From the NCBI RefSeq assembly GCF_031755915.1, contig NC_083389.1:1852001-1916000 (forward strand): a stretch of DNA of 64,000 nucleotides, in the 5' to 3' direction. The position numbers and the translations under genes are program-made. The notes below the pieces were generated by a model. The model was not told the DNA's origin and ran no database searches. It was given only the letters and a program-made list of their open reading frames with translations. Shown here one piece after another: positions 1-11,690 of this stretch. Positions within the stretch are counted from its first letter, which is position 1. The number at the start of each line of letters is the position of its first letter. The DNA is from Ziziphus jujuba. Its lineage: Eukaryota > Streptophyta > Magnoliopsida > Rosales > Rhamnaceae.

Positions 1-114
1 TATATAAATACATATTAGATATAAATATCTATTAGACATATAGATTTATAGGTTTCGACTATAAAAAAGAAATATTGAAAAACATTGAATAGAGAGTAGA
101 GAAAGTAAGCACAA

Positions 115-864
115 GCAGGTAGCCAGAATCGAACCCGCATCGTTAGCTTTGAAGGCTGAGGGTTATAATCAACATTGATTCATCATTGTTAATGTCTCTA
201 ATTCAAAATTGAACATGAAACTTTGGTTTCATTAGGCTCCTTTATGGAAGATAAATAAATTTCCAGATATCAATTGAAATTAAAAAAAAATTTGACCCTT
301 AACATCTATGTCCGCTTTTTGGTATGAATGCATTCAGAATGGCCCGCTTTCTAGATTAGCCTTATAACAATCGTTCTAGTTACTTTGTTCTCTACTTCTA
401 TTTGAAAGAATCCTTGGGAAAAGGATTTTGTTTCCATCGAGCTAAAACAATTTTTTGATGTCTCTAGTAAACCAACGTTATTGTTTAATTAGCTATTTTG
501 TTTCAATTTTCCCTATACAAAATAGACAAATTGAAGATTTAGTTATGATTAGAAATACCCTGTCTATCTTTATCCATGGATTCTTTACTCATACTCATTC
601 AATTGGAAATATTGATTGATCCAATTAAAAAAAAAATTATGTTTCGTAATTTCATAATCCAATTTTTCAATTGCTAATTGACTCTTGGATACAAATCATG
701 AGAATTTATATTCTTCCTCGAATTTTTCATTGAAAGGTAAAGTATTTAATCCTTTTAAGAAACAAAGTTTTTGCTCAGAATGGAATATTAATCAAACCGA
801 CAAACTCCTTAACTATTCGAGAGTTCATAGAACGAATCGTACTTTTATCACTAAAATATACCCG
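115..864 (-). pseudogene. trnG-UCC: trnG-UCC pseudogene (two exons with group II intron)
   Basis: Exon 2 lies at about 115-163 and exon 1 at about 843-864 on the minus strand, separated by roughly 680 bp of intron. The intact gene makes plastid tRNA-Gly. Exon 2 is recognisable from the T-arm (GGTTCGATTC) and the anticodon stem. The anticodon has changed from TCC to TCA, and the 3' acceptor end differs from the normal GCTACCCGC. Exon 1 reads GCGGGTATA then carries substitutions in the D arm. These changes and the nuclear context make it non-functional. Exon boundaries are approximate. Confidence 0.75.
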
Positions 865-1829
865 CTCCTATCCAATTATTGCATATTAGTGAACATTTTG
901 TTGAACACGAAATTCGGGCGTAATCAAAAGATAGGATCAGAAAAAAATGCATTGCGCACGAATCCATAGTTTCATTTTTTATAATATACATATTTTTATT
1001 TATTTATTATTTCAGTAAAATATCAGCAAACAAAAAAAAAAAAGAGGTCCGGCCCAGCTAGGTACCGACCAGGCCAAGCCATGGAAATAAAGGGCCCTTT
1101 TGGATGAACTCAAAGAGGTTTTTTTAATTTATTATTAATAATAAATATTTTTTTTCTCATTATTCCTATTTTTTCTTTTTTCTATTTCTTTTTTCTATTT
1201 ATATATTAGTTTTTCTATTTATATATTATATAAAATACAGAATATATCTATTAAACATCTATTAATTATATAAATCTATTCAAAAAATCTAAAAAATCTA
1301 TGTTAAACATATTAACAAATATAGATTCCATTTTTAGATTTGATTTATATTAGACTATTTTATGTTTATTTCATTTATATTGGATTTATATATTGGACTA
1401 TTATAGATTGTGAAGATTGGATTGTTGATATCTCTTTCAAGTCTTTTCTTTATACATATATGTTATATGATTATAGAATTATATATAACATATATGCATA
1501 CGTTTTATATACATTTTATATAATCTAATTATATAATATAGAATTATATATAACATATATGCATATGTTTTATATACATTTTATATAATTTAATTATATA
1601 ATATAGATGCTTTTATTTTATCTAAATGGTCTAAATTAAATAGTCTAAATGGAATTTGATTCTATATTATTATTTTTTTATTATTTTATTATATAAACTA
1701 TTGTATATATATACATATTATATATAATAAAATAATAAAAAATATATTAAAAAAAGAAAAAAAAAAGAAGGGCTTTTTTCAAGCCTTATTTTTGTGATGT
1801 AACATAGTAATTACCTCCTTTCTATTAGG
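865..1829. other. trnG-trnS plastid spacer
   Basis: No gene is seen. It is very AT-rich, except for a GC-rich patch near 1047-1101, and holds a 65-bp tandem duplication listed separately. Short frames here lack plastid homologues that I recognise. Confidence 0.7.
1472..1601. repeat. 65-bp tandem duplication
   Basis: Two adjacent copies (1472-1536 and 1537-1601) start TATAGAATTATATATAACAT and differ at only a few positions. It lies in the trnG-trnS spacer. It could be inherited from the donor plastome or have arisen after transfer. Confidence 0.8.
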
Positions 1830-1917
1830 GGAAAGATGGCTGAGTGGACGAAAGCGTCGGATTGCTAATCCGTTGTATGAGTTTTTCGTACTGAGGGTCC
1901 GAGTCCCTCTCTTTTCA
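1830..1917 (+). tRNA. trnS-GCU: trnS-GCU (NUPT copy)
   Basis: The full 88-nt class II serine tRNA is present, with anticodon GCT in the loop CTAATCC context, a long variable arm (GTATGAGTTTTTCGTAC) and a recognisable T arm. A few substitutions relative to the usual plastid sequence affect the acceptor stem (GGAAAGA at the 5' end) and the T arm (GGTCCGAGTCC). The complete length fits tRNA-Ser, but as part of a NUPT it is probably not transcribed or processed. Confidence 0.85.
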
Positions 1918-2040
1918 TTTTCATCGATATCTTGTCCTTTTCTTTGAAATTTCTTGCAAGTTCAGTGTGGAATGGATAAAATCCTACTAAGCTACGAACA
2001 TTTTAAAATCAAGGAAGAAAAATGTTTTTTTTTTTTCTTT

Positions 2041-2120
2041 TTCTTCACATCCAGGATTACGCCCTAGGTCGTTAGATATGAATCTGAATATAAAGATTGT
2101 CTCCAAAATGCTTTTTTAGG
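2041..2120 (-). pseudogene. psbI: psbI 3' remnant
   Basis: Psb I is a 36-residue photosystem II subunit encoded between psbK and trnS. The minus strand here matches its 3' half, around the segment encoding the C-terminal LSNDPGRNPGREE, but with frame disruption, a TAG and no usable stop. Upstream of about 2120 the match fades and no start codon is recognisable, so the gene is truncated or badly decayed. The call rests on position between trnS and psbK plus this partial match. Confidence 0.6.
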
Positions 2121-2523
2121 AAAAAAGAGAATAGATTCGCTATTTTATTTTAGACCGCATACCCTACTCCTTTTATTTTGTATTTTGACACCAAGAAATA
2201 AAGTGTTTTTTAGAAATAGAATATGAAATTTTAAAAAAATGCATTTGTAACATTTATAATATAAGTGGGTAGGTGGAGTTTTTCATTACCAAAAATTTTC
2301 TTTCATACCCACAATTTGACAATGTGAGTACTCCAATAAGGCCTTTCAATGGAAAAAAGGTCATAATAAGGAAATGGGTTGATCCAAATTTCTCGCGGCT
2401 ATACAAAAATTTCAACATTGGAATTTAGAGTCCGTACTCTAAAACCTATCTAATCTTATCAAGCTTTATGTTAGAAATTTTTTTTGTTTCCCCGAATCAA
2501 TCATGAATTTGGCTAGGATGTTA
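2121..2523. other. psbI-psbK plastid spacer
   Basis: AT-rich spacer with no gene that I can recognise. Its left end may contain the decayed 5' half of psbI. Confidence 0.6.
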
Positions 2524-2718
2524 TTAAAGATCCCATCGAAAACTTACAGGAGCCTGCCAAACAAAAGCTAAGAGAAAAAATAGCACTGCTATTACTGGCA
2601 TAACATCTACGTTTGGATTAAAAAAAGCATAGGCTTCTGGTAATTTGGGGACAAAAAACCCATTTGGATAAAGGGCAGAATTAAGACAGATCCAGTTCAA
2701 ACTAAATATATTAAGCAT
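2524..2718 (-). CDS. psbK: psbK-like frame (NUPT copy, stop codon lost)
   Basis: PsbK is a small photosystem II membrane subunit that is processed at its N terminus. This frame has 64 codons against the usual 61. It begins [13 protein letters not shown], keeps the [11 protein letters not shown] motif at the start of the mature protein, and has the hydrophobic segment [18 protein letters not shown]. The normal stop after SFR is mutated, so the frame reads three codons further (WDL). No internal stop has appeared. It is open, but it sits in a NUPT without a plastid promoter context that would work in the nucleus, so expression is unlikely. Confidence 0.75.
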   Translation of the reverse strand: MLNIFSLNWICLNSALYPNGFFVPKLPEAYAFFNPNVDVMPVIAVLFFLLAFVWQAPVSFRWDL

Positions 2719-3074
2719 AACAAATATTTTGTTATTGAAGATAATTGTATTATTTTGATTGAGTTATTAATAAGTTGAGTTATTGATAGAAGGGAAAATG
2801 AATAAAACTAAATATGATAGTCCCTAAAAACCTTCTTTGATTTGAACTCCCCCAATCAAAAATCCTTCAATTCTCAAATCAAAAGAGAATAGAATAAATC
2901 ATACTTTCATACAATATCTTAATTGAATTCTATGTAATGATCAATAAATTCAATTTAATTTTGTATCAACACATATTAAAATTCTAGCAACATTCTATAT
3001 ATTTTATAGATATTTATACTGAAGTTAATGAACAACCAATACCAATATTAGTGTTTATTAAGGTCGAATAGAAA
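2719..3074. other. psbK-trnQ plastid spacer
   Basis: AT-rich plastid spacer with no gene seen. Confidence 0.65.
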
Positions 3075-3146
3075 TGGGGCGTGGCCAAGTGGTAAGGCAA
3101 CAAGTTTTGGTCCCACTATTCAGAGGTTCGAATCCTTTCATCTTAG
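3075..3146 (+). tRNA. trnQ-UUG: trnQ-UUG (NUPT copy)
   Basis: A 72-nt tRNA-Gln begins TGGGGCGTGGCCAAGTGGTA and has anticodon TTG in the loop TTTTGGT. The D arm and T arm (GGTTCGAATCC) are kept. The 3' acceptor strand has changed (CATCTTAG rather than CGTCCCAG) and now pairs poorly with the 5' strand, so the copy is probably defective. Confidence 0.85.
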
Positions 3147-4042
3147 AGCATGCCCAACCCATAATAGCATTATAATATATATATAATGTTATTTATCATA
3201 AAAAAGATTGCCTTTTAAAATAAAACACCTTTCTGTTTAAGAGTATAATATTGGATTGGAAAAATTTTATTAGTATTATTAATAATTCTTCTTTGAATCA
3301 TATATTTTTCATAAATTGAACCCTGTTCAAATAACATGCAGATATAATTGGATCCATTTGTGATCCCTAAATGTTAAAATATTTAGCATAAAATATCTAT
3401 AATTCCTTTCAATTACAATTTTTTAGTCTATCTGTATAGGGGTCCCATATTATTGTTATTTCGATTCTACTTTTAGAAATTAGTATGAAAAAACAGCAAC
3501 CTTACCTTATGCCAGTCTTTATCCACTAGTTCACTAAAAAAAAAGTTGGATTTTTTAGCTATCTAGTTTTTTAATCATTGATGGGTTAATACAAATATGG
3601 ATTTCTCTTAGATGCTAAAATGCAGTCCTTGCTTTAAAATGTTATTCAAGTAATGATCTTGAGTCCGGAAAATTTTCAATCACTTAAATCTTTTTGATGA
3701 TTTCTTATGAGTTCGTAGTACTCGAAGAAGTGTGAAATTGGTAAATTTATCCTATCACTATCAAGTTACTTGAAGGTACAGATTCAAAAAGAAATTTTTT
3801 TATTTTATTTGTGGTAGTCATATTTTATTATATTAAATAAATAAAATATATGTTAAAATAAATATATGTATTGGGTGTTGGGGATTAAATTGAATTTGTT
3901 CTGAGACTTCATTAGAACCTAGCCATTCATATTTTCATATAGAAATAAAAAGTATAGATTACTATGTATCGACCGAACCAATGACTATTCATGATTCCAT
4001 AATTGAATCAATTACATACTAGTTCCAAACTAAAGGAATTTT
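3147..4042. other. trnQ-rps16 plastid spacer
   Basis: AT-rich spacer collinear with the usual trnQ-rps16 interval. No gene, tRNA or transposon is seen. Confidence 0.7.
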
Positions 4043-5186
4043 ATGGTAAAACTTTGTTTAGAATGATTGGTAGAAAGCAACGTGCAGCTTAAAGGACACG
4101 ATCCGTTGTGGATTCTTACATCCGCCATTTTTTATTATATAGGAATTATAGATGAATAAAAGTGCTCTTGACTCGACATCTTTTCTTCTGTTTCAATAGA
4201 ACTCTCATTTTTTTTGTTTGGGGGGGGGGGGGGGTGATGTAAATCGTACATGATGGAGCTTGAGTAAAAAGTATTGATTCATTTCTCAGAGGCAACAATA
4301 TAGGGTTAGTATTAATCAATAAATTGGGACAACTTCGTACATGTATTTGTAAATATATTTTCCATATATAAATCGAAAGGATCCAATTCAAGCAAGTTTC
4401 AAATTCAAAACTCAAATTTTTGGAATTTGTAAAACTTTTTCAATCAAATCAAAAGTGTATTACACAAGAATCATGATTCTTTAATAGAAAGACATCATAA
4501 AAAAAGGGTATGTTGCTGCCATTTTGAAACGATTCAAAATCACTGAAGTAATGTATAAACCCAATGATTCAAGGCAAAGATAAAGGATCCTGGAACAAGG
4601 AAGTACCATTTTCGATTGTCCCAATAATTGAATCAGAGTGTAAAATCAAAGAGATTCTAAAAAAGACAGACAATAGAGGGTTAAGGACCACTCAATAAAT
4701 GAAATACTTAAAGGTTTCCTTGAGTTATTTGAGAGTTATCCAACTTGAGTTATGAGGGTGCAAATTGTAAATATGAATAATATTTTTGGTGGAGGAAAGA
4801 ATAACTATTTAAATCATAGTCTAGTTGATTTGATGATTTTATGGATATATTTGACCTTATCATTCTATACATAGATATAGTTTCCAATTTTCTTAAGCCG
4901 TACGAGGAGAAAACTTCTTATACGTTTCTGGGGGGAATTGTTCATCTATCCCAATGAGCCAGTTATCGAATTCTTACAATTGATTTTCGATCCAGAAGAG
5001 AAGGAAGAGATATTTGGAAAATGGGTTTTTATGACCCTTATAAAGAATCATACCTATTTAAATGTTCCTTCTATTCTATATTTCCTTGAAAAAGGCGCTC
5101 ACCCTACAGGAACTATTCATGATATCTCAAAGAAAGCGGGGGCTTTTATGGAACTTACCCTTAATCACCAAACAACAATCAATTAA
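4043..5186 (+). pseudogene. rps16: rps16 pseudogene (exon 1, group II intron, exon 2)
   Basis: The intact gene encodes plastid ribosomal protein S16. Exon 1 (about 4043-4080) starts ATGGTAAAACTT, then has a C to T change making TGA and a 1-bp deletion. The intron follows, with its start at GTGCAGCTTAAAGGACACGA and a recognisable domain V region near 4896-4935. It carries a run of about 15 G near 4219-4233. Exon 2 (about 4948-5186) keeps the S16 stretch [20 protein letters not shown] with several substitutions, and ends NHQTTIN. Exon 2 is frame-disrupted near its beginning. The stop and indel in exon 1 rule out function. Confidence 0.88.
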
Positions 5187-5878
5187 TGCAAAATTAATGA
5201 AATATATCAAAATGAAATATATAAGAAATTTATAAATAAAGAAGGTGGAGATCACTTGTAAAGAGCTCTGTATAGTCTTTTTTCTGCTATTCTCTTTTAA
5301 CTTGTTATTCCTACTTTTGATTTTGGGTATTACCATTAATGGTAATGGGGGTTAGTTGGATTTCTATGAACAAATAAAAATGGGGATTAAGATTTTTTCT
5401 TTTACTTCGATTGATTGGTTGACTAAATTCGAGCTTTCTTCTACTTCGTTTTTTTTTATTTTTTTTCTTTTATTACTTTTTTCTTACATCTGCGTCCCTT
5501 ATTTGTCTATATGTTGATTATCTATGTAGTGCTAATCCATCATAAGTCCTTATTTTTTTATATTTAAATTTATAATATTTCATTTTTTTCTAGTTCTCCA
5601 TTGTATTCTTTTCTCAAATACTCATATTGACGACAGTGTATCGAATAAATATAATTCAATCATGGATAAATGGATCTATTTCTTTTTTGTGCCATAGATT
5701 CAATTTCATTCAAGGAATGGGTTCATTGGATTTTCTGTAATACAAGAAGTTTTTTTTTGTATGATACAATTTGTTTTGCCATTTCAAATTCAATGTTGTG
5801 ATTACGCCGTGCAATTCAACCTCTTTATTTATTTTATTGGGATTCTGATTGTATCTACACATTCCAATTATTTTATTC
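5187..5878. other. rps16-trnK plastid spacer
   Basis: AT-rich plastid spacer with homopolymer runs. No gene seen. Confidence 0.7.
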
Positions 5879-5915
5879 AGGTTGCTAACTCAATGGTAGA
5901 GTACTCGGCTTTTAA
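5879..5915 (+). pseudogene. trnK-UUU: trnK-UUU exon 1 (3' exon absent)
   Basis: The 5' exon of plastid tRNA-Lys is recognisable from GGTTGCTAACTCAATGGTAG to CGGCTTTTAA, followed by the group II intron start GTGCAGCTAGCATC. The intron runs into matK, which is cut at 6896, and no 3' exon follows, so the tRNA cannot be made. Confidence 0.85.
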
Positions 5916-6620
5916 GTGCAGCTAGCATCTTTTACACATTTGTATGAAGCAATGGATTCGTCCATACCACTGGTAGAGTTTGTAAGATAGCGACTGATCC
6001 TGCAAGGAATGAATGGAAGAAATAGCATGTTGTATCAATGGAGAATTCTGAGAATATTTCATTCCTTCTGTATATGTCCAAAACTTTGTTTAAATTGTTT
6101 GAATTCTTGTTGTGGTAGAAAAAAAGAAATTGGAAAATCAATTTTAGGTCAGGTCGAGTGAATAAATGGACAGAGCCCAACTATGGCCCTAATTATAGGG
6201 AAACAAAGAGTAATGTGCTTTTGGTCTTCATTTTTGAATGATTGTCCGAATGATTACCTAAACAAAGTGGATGTTAAAAATATATTAGTGCTTGATGTGG
6301 GAAAGGCTTTTCCATGATGGATTATCCATTTTTTATGAGTCCTACCTATTAGATATTCTCCATGGTTTTTTTTTTTTTTTTTCAAATTCAAAAGAGCGAT
6401 TGGATTGAAAAAATAAGAGATTTCTAACCATCTTGTTATCTTAGATTGAACATAAACCACTTAGATGAAAAAACAGAGGATAGAAAGTCTAGCAATGGTC
6501 TTACCTTTTTCTGAGGTATCTATTTTTTTTGTACTATAATACCTTATTTTGACTATATTGTACTATATATCATTTGATAGCCCAATAAACCCATTATCTT
6601 CGGTTCAAATGGAATTTCAA
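5916..6620. other. trnK intron, 5' part upstream of matK
   Basis: Group II intron sequence between trnK exon 1 and matK. A run of about 18 T lies near 6365-6382. No other gene is seen. Confidence 0.75.
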
Positions 6621-6896
6621 ATGGAAGAATTTCAAAGATATTTGAAGCTAGATAGATCTTAGCAACACGATCTCCTATACCCATTTATCTTTTGGGAGTA
6701 TATTTATGCATTTGCTCATGATCATGGTTTAAATGGATCGGGTTTGCTGGAAAATGTAGGTTATCACAATAAATATAGTTTACTAATTGTGAAACGTTTA
6801 ATACTCGAATGTATCACCAGAATCATTTGATTATTTTCGCTAATGATTCTGACCAAAATAAATGTTTTATGTACAACAAGAATTTGTATTCTCAAA
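6621..6896 (+). pseudogene. matK: matK 5' fragment, truncated at the copia I LTR
   Basis: MatK is the intron maturase encoded inside the trnK intron, normally about 500 codons. Only the first roughly 92 codons remain, starting ATGGAAGAATTTCAAAGATA. A TAG replaces a sense codon at codon 14, and a 1-bp deletion near 6800 shifts the frame. Homology stops at CTCAAA (6891-6896), where a copia LTR remnant begins. No target-site duplication or rest of matK is found elsewhere in the window. Confidence 0.88.
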
Positions 6897-7180
6897 GCTC
6901 GAGAATGCCAGCCCCAAAAATGGACCTATGTTGCTGGAAACACTGTTTCCAAAACATAGCCATTTTACAAAATAAAATCAATACCCAACAAAGAGGTAAT
7001 TCCTAAATTAAATACAATAAAATTTAGGCATTTAAAAAGATATTAAAAGGAACAAAAAACATACACATAAATATTGCATTAGGTTATTCAACAAAATATT
7101 TCTTTTAAAGACAGAAAGAGGGTGCAAACCTCGGTAGATTTTGGTTTGCACAAGGTGGCAAAATTACTACATTTTCAACA
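6897..7180 (-). repeat. Copia I 3' LTR remnant
   Basis: The right edge ends TTTTCAACA, so the minus strand begins TGTTGAAAA, next to a purine tract in element sense. Parts resemble the corresponding end of the copia II LTR: TGGACCTATGTTGCTGG, the AAAATTACTACATTTTCAACA end and a GGTGGCAAAATT motif. The outer (left) part is missing at the matK junction. Confidence 0.7.
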
Positions 7181-7190
7181 CTCTTCCCTG
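7181..7190 (-). promoter_or_regulatory. Copia I polypurine tract
   Basis: Reading the minus strand, GGGAAGAG lies directly before the TGTTG start of the 3' LTR. This is the expected place and composition for plus-strand priming. Short and inferred from position. Confidence 0.5.
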
Positions 7191-8563
7191 GTAATCTTGC
7201 TAGAGACATTAAGGGTAGTCCTTAATGCCTCAAATTTGGTCTTTCCAAGTGGCTTTGTGAATACATCTGCAAGGTTCTACCCCAAATTCACATACTCCAA
7301 AGAGACTTCTCCAAGATCTCCAAACTCCCTCATGAAATGATATTTCACTAGAATATGTTTTGTTATTCCATGTTGTACCTGGTTCTTGGCTATTGAAATT
7401 GCTGAAGTGTTGTCACATTTGATGATGGTTGGACTTTCTTGAGTATGACCAAGATCTCCCATCAACTTCCTTAACCAAATACATTGCTTTGCACAAGATG
7501 AGCAAGCAATGTATTCGGCTTCCACGGTACTTTGAGCCGTTGTGCTTTGCTTCTTTGCATTTCATGAGAAAGGACCACTCTCAAGTGAAAACAAGTAGCC
7601 CAAAGTACTCCTCATATCATCAATGCCGCCTGCCCAATCACTATCCGAATAGCCAACAAGCTTCAACTCATCCTTTGCTTCATATCAAACTCCATAATTA
7701 CTAGTGCCCTTAAGATACCTAAGAACTCTTTTAGAACTTTTAAGATGAGTTTGGGTGGGTGCTTACATCTATCTTGAAAGCACATAACGGCATACATAAT
7801 ATCCAATCTAGATGAGCACACACAAAGCAAACTACCAATTAAGGATCGATAAAGACTAGGATTTACCTTTGGTGTGCCATCCTCCTTTTGGTACTTCTCT
7901 CCTTGGATCATTGGAGTGCTCATTGGATTGCATTCTTCAAGATTAAATTTCTCCAAAAGATCCTTGATGTACTTTTCTTGTGATATAAATATTCCTCTTT
8001 GGCATTGCATTACTTCCACACCAAGGAAGTAATTCATGAGACCTAAGCTAGACATCTCAAACTCCTTCTCAAGTTCATGCCTTAGGTTATCCACATTCCT
8101 TGGGTCCTCACCGATGACCAACAAGTCATCCACATACAAAGAAACCACTATCATACTTCCTTCAACCCTCACATATAAAGTGGATTAATTTTGGCTCCTC
8201 CAGAAGCCATGTCAAAGTAAGTAGCCATCCATCCTTCCATACCAAGCCCTAGGTGCTTGCTTAAGACCATATAAGGCTTTGTGAAGCTCACAAACCTTAT
8301 CTTCATGTCCTCAATCACATAACACTCGGATTGCTTCACATACACTTCTTCTTGCAATACACCATTCGAGAATGTCGATTTCACATCCAAGTGAAACACA
8401 CTCTATTGCTTGGCAGTCAAAAGAGCAAGGATGAGTCTAATGGTTTCCATCCTTGCTATGGGTGCAAACCTCTCCCCATAGTCAGCTCCGGCTTGTTGTG
8501 CATAACTTTTGACGACCAACCTTGCCTTGTGTTTGTAAATGGTGTAATCTAGATTGTATTTAG
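7191..8563 (-). pseudogene. Copia I pol, RNase H and RT C-terminal part
   Basis: These frames encode the end of a Ty1/copia polyprotein. The piece at 7277-7525 has the copia RNase H motif EAEYIA and CDNTSAISIA. The piece at 7663-8172 has the RT catalytic motif YVDD (SLYVDDLLVIG) and the downstream EKFNLEECNPMSTPM and NPSLYRSLIGSLL segments. A further piece at 8169-8399 has FHLDVKSTFSNGVLQEEVYV. Stops and frameshifts separate the pieces. The left end stops at gypsy A (8564), and the RT continues at 12574. Confidence 0.85.
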
Positions 8564-9691
8564 TGATACGAACCTACGATGACCTACTCCTAAACCCGTA
8601 TTATATTAGCCCGGATCTCAATTAAGTTCAAGTTCTAAGGGAATGGACCTCAACCGCTAACCAACCTATGGCTAGAAACCTTGGTATAATGTAGATGCCA
8701 CAATAGGGGATGGAAAACCTATTGATAAGTCAAGCTAAAACAACCAATTCTCTAATGGTGTTTTAGGTGTTCTCAAAGAACAAAGAGATAATTAATCTCA
8801 CAAGTATTTTCTCAATCAAATCAAAGTTGTATTCTTATTGATAACTAAGCCTTTAAATAGGCTTTGAAAAGACAACTTAAAAACCCTAGAACATAAAGAA
8901 AACCGGCCACCACACATAAAGAAACCTAGTTGGCCGAAACTATACTTCCTTTCCTAATCTAAGTTTGATTAATTCATTCCTTTATATGAAATTAGGAATT
9001 AATTAATTTACAATTGAAAGAATAAAATAAAAACCTTCCTAAAATTATTTGTCCAGAAAATAAATAAATAAAAGCCAAAAAGTAATGGTAGTTTCCCAAA
9101 ACAAAAAGTAAAAAACAAATTAGGAAACTAAAAATGCTAGCCTTTTTGATCAAGTTGACTTTGATCAATCTTTGACCTCTTTGAGCTCCAAATCAGCTTC
9201 TAGATGCTTTGTAGGATGCCAAATAAGCTGAATATGAAGTACCACACGTTGCCATGCTTGTAAAAATAATAAAAGGCCAATACAGTAAAGCCAGCAAGCA
9301 ATACAGCAAATTCGGCCAAATTATTGATGCTGTCCGTACAAGGCCTTTTTAATTGCATTTGAGGCTGCTTTAACTTGATTCCATGACCTCTTAGGCATAT
9401 GTATTGAACCCATAAAGCATTGGAACCATTTTAGACTTCCCAGACTCCAAAAATGTACCAAAATCGTCACCCGGGTCCGTACCAGTCTCCAGTGCTTGTA
9501 TCAGCAAAACAGGTCTTGGTTCTTTGGTCATGATCATTCCTTCTTGATTATGATTTATCCTTTCAATAAGTACAGTAAGGTTATCCTTGAACTTCTTGGC
9601 TTGTGCTCTAGTGATTGGTCCCACCTTCATCCGTAACGGATCGACACCCCAGCGGGTTGTCGGTTGTATAGGTTCGGGCGGATTCGCATCA
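8564..9691 (-). repeat. Gypsy A 3' LTR (1128 bp, complete)
   Basis: It starts TGATACGAACC and ends TTCGCATCA on the plus strand, giving TG and CA termini in both readings. It is homologous to the LTRs of D, E, F, G and H. The pol frame runs about 100 codons into it, to a stop at 9391. Confidence 0.88.
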
Positions 9692-10560
9692 TTCCCCTCC
9701 ATTTGGAAATGATTTGTCCTCAAATTGAAGTCATCACCAGCAGCAAAAGGAGGTAAATCAGCAACATTAAATGTAGCACTAACATTATACTCACCCAGTA
9801 AATCAAGTTTGTAGGCATTGTCATTTATCCTCTCCAAAACTTGAAAAGGTCCATCACCCCTCGGCATGAGTTTTGATTTCCTTTGTTCGGAAAATCTTTC
9901 CTTACATAAGTGCAACCTAATCAATTCTCCTAGGTCAAACACTATTATAACAAAATCTAGAAATACATGCTCATCTTTGCAAAAATCACATTTTTCAATG
10001 TTAGCAAACAATCTTTCCTTTCTAAGAACTTGCAAAACTTGCCTAAGTTGATTCACATGGTCATCCAAATTTCGGCTATATATTAGAATGTCATCAAAAT
10101 AAACAACCACAAATTTACCAATAAATGGACGCATTACATGATTCATAAGTCTCATGAGACTACTAGGTGCATTGGATAATCCAAAAGGAGTTTTGAATGC
10201 GATTTTCCATTCATCACCTTCTTTTATCCTAATTTGATGATAACCACTACTAAGATCAATTTTTGTAAACATGCAAGCACCATGCAACTCATCAAGCATA
10301 TCATCTAATCTAGGAATGGGATGTCTATATTTAATGGTAATGTTATTTATAACCCTACAATTAACACACATTCTCCATGTACCATCTTTTTTTGGCACCA
10401 ATAAACAGGTACAGCACATGGACTTAAACTCTCACGAATATAACCTTTGTCAAGTAAATCACTTACCTGTTTTTACAGCTCCTTTGTTTCTTTGGGATTG
10501 CTCCTATAAGCTGGTCTATTTGGTATGGTAGCCCCTGGAACAAAGTCAATTTGATGTTCT
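9391..10560 (-). pseudogene. Gypsy A RT fused to pol C-terminus (RNase H and integrase deleted)
   Basis: A 342-codon frame (9391-10419) carries Ty3/gypsy RT motifs: [26 protein letters not shown], the [12 protein letters not shown] block and the catalytic YFDDILIYS. The segment between FKTPFGLSN and its normal neighbour lacks the YGLYEWLVM piece seen in D. After EHVFLDFV the sequence jumps to [12 protein letters not shown], which belongs to the pol C-terminus, so RNase H and integrase are missing. The end ([19 protein letters not shown], then [10 protein letters not shown]) continues into the LTR. The same fusion point occurs in E and G. Confidence 0.85.
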
Positions 10561-11690
10561 ATCCCTCAAATAGGTGGTAGTCCACTTGGAATTTCATTTG
10601 GGAAGACATCTCCAAATTCCTTCAAAGGAGAAATCATTGAACTTGGCAATTCAAGTTCTTCAAAGTTAGTTTGATCATTTAAATAATTTTCCTTATAAAT
10701 CATGACCAGCAAAGGTTTCTTACACTCAATAACATTATTAATATCCCCTAAACTCAAATAAAAGTTGCTACTTGACCTTTCTTTTCTTTCTTTTTCTTTT
10801 TCCCCATTGGATTGGCGCAAACCTTCGGATTTCCCTTCCTTCTCCAAGCTCTCGGGTTTGCCACTTTCTTTCCCCTCTCTTTTGGTTTTTCCTTGATCTT
10901 TCCACTCAATATGAGTCTTAGAAACCTTACCTTGATCAGCAATATCATTCTTACCTTCTTAAAAGGATAGTGAAGCCGTTGGTGCCATACTTGCTTTTTC
11001 CTTGAGCTTTTTGGCTTCTCTCCTTTGTTGCCTTTGTAATTGGTCTTTGTAAACGTCTTTAGGAGATAATGGTTCCAACTTGACCTTCTTCCCTTTAAAC
11101 CTGAAAACAATACTATTTCCTCGACCAAAATGAGTAGGATCTTTATCAAATTGCCATGGCCTACCTAATAGTATATCTCCAGCAATCATGGGTACAATAT
11201 CACATAAAACTACATCCTCATATCTACCTATATTAAATTTTTCTTTGGCTTGTTTGTTTACTTTCACCTCACCACTATCATTAAGCCATTGTAATCTATA
11301 TGGTTCAGGATGTTTTATTGTTTTTAAGCCCAATTTATCAACTGTAAGGTTACTTATTACATTAGTACAACTCCCACTATCTACAATCATGCTACAAATT
11401 TTACCTTGTATTTCACAATGAGTGTGGAAGATGTTCTCCTGTTGAATTTGTTCTTCATCCTTGTAAACAGCAAGTACCCACCTCGAGACCAAATTTAGCT
11501 CAACAATTGATGTGTTTAACAGTTCGGCCTCATCATCAAGTCCTTCATCTTCTTGTTCGATTTCAACCTCACTAACCTCACTTTCGGATTCCACCTCTCC
11601 ATTACCCTAATTACCATTATCCTTCTCTTCGGGCATTGGCTGGCTATATGTCCTCTACCTTGGCACTTGAAACAAATAATTTCTCTTCAC
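10561..11690 (-). pseudogene. Gypsy A gag C-terminus and aspartic protease region
   Basis: Frames at 10566-10847 and 10959-11594 cover the acidic linker after the gag zinc knuckle, the retropepsin motif VDSGSCTNVIS, and the flap and C-terminal region (ILLGRPWQFDKD). A lysine-rich linker and the segment SLGDINNVIECKKPLLVM follow, leading into RT. Stops and frameshifts lie near 10960 and 10850. Only the very end of gag remains on the right, where the deletion into the LTR begins. Confidence 0.8.

Larger units (their letters stand above)
1..6896. other. NUPT block P1: inverted plastid LSC segment, trnG to matK
   Basis: The order trnG(-), trnS(+), psbI(-), psbK(-), trnQ(+), rps16(+), trnK exon 1(+), matK(+) is the standard angiosperm large-single-copy order read in reverse. 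Genes and spacers are collinear, so this is one continuous transferred plastid fragment. It extends beyond the left edge and ends inside matK at a copia LTR remnant. Nuclear residence is inferred from broken genes and the retrotransposon flank. A mitochondrial location is less likely given the nested LTR elements. Confidence 0.88.

Noticed and set aside
1340..1528. Tyrosine- and isoleucine-rich small membrane protein in the trnG-trnS spacer
   Set aside because: The frame runs through AT-only repeat DNA and its composition simply reflects that.
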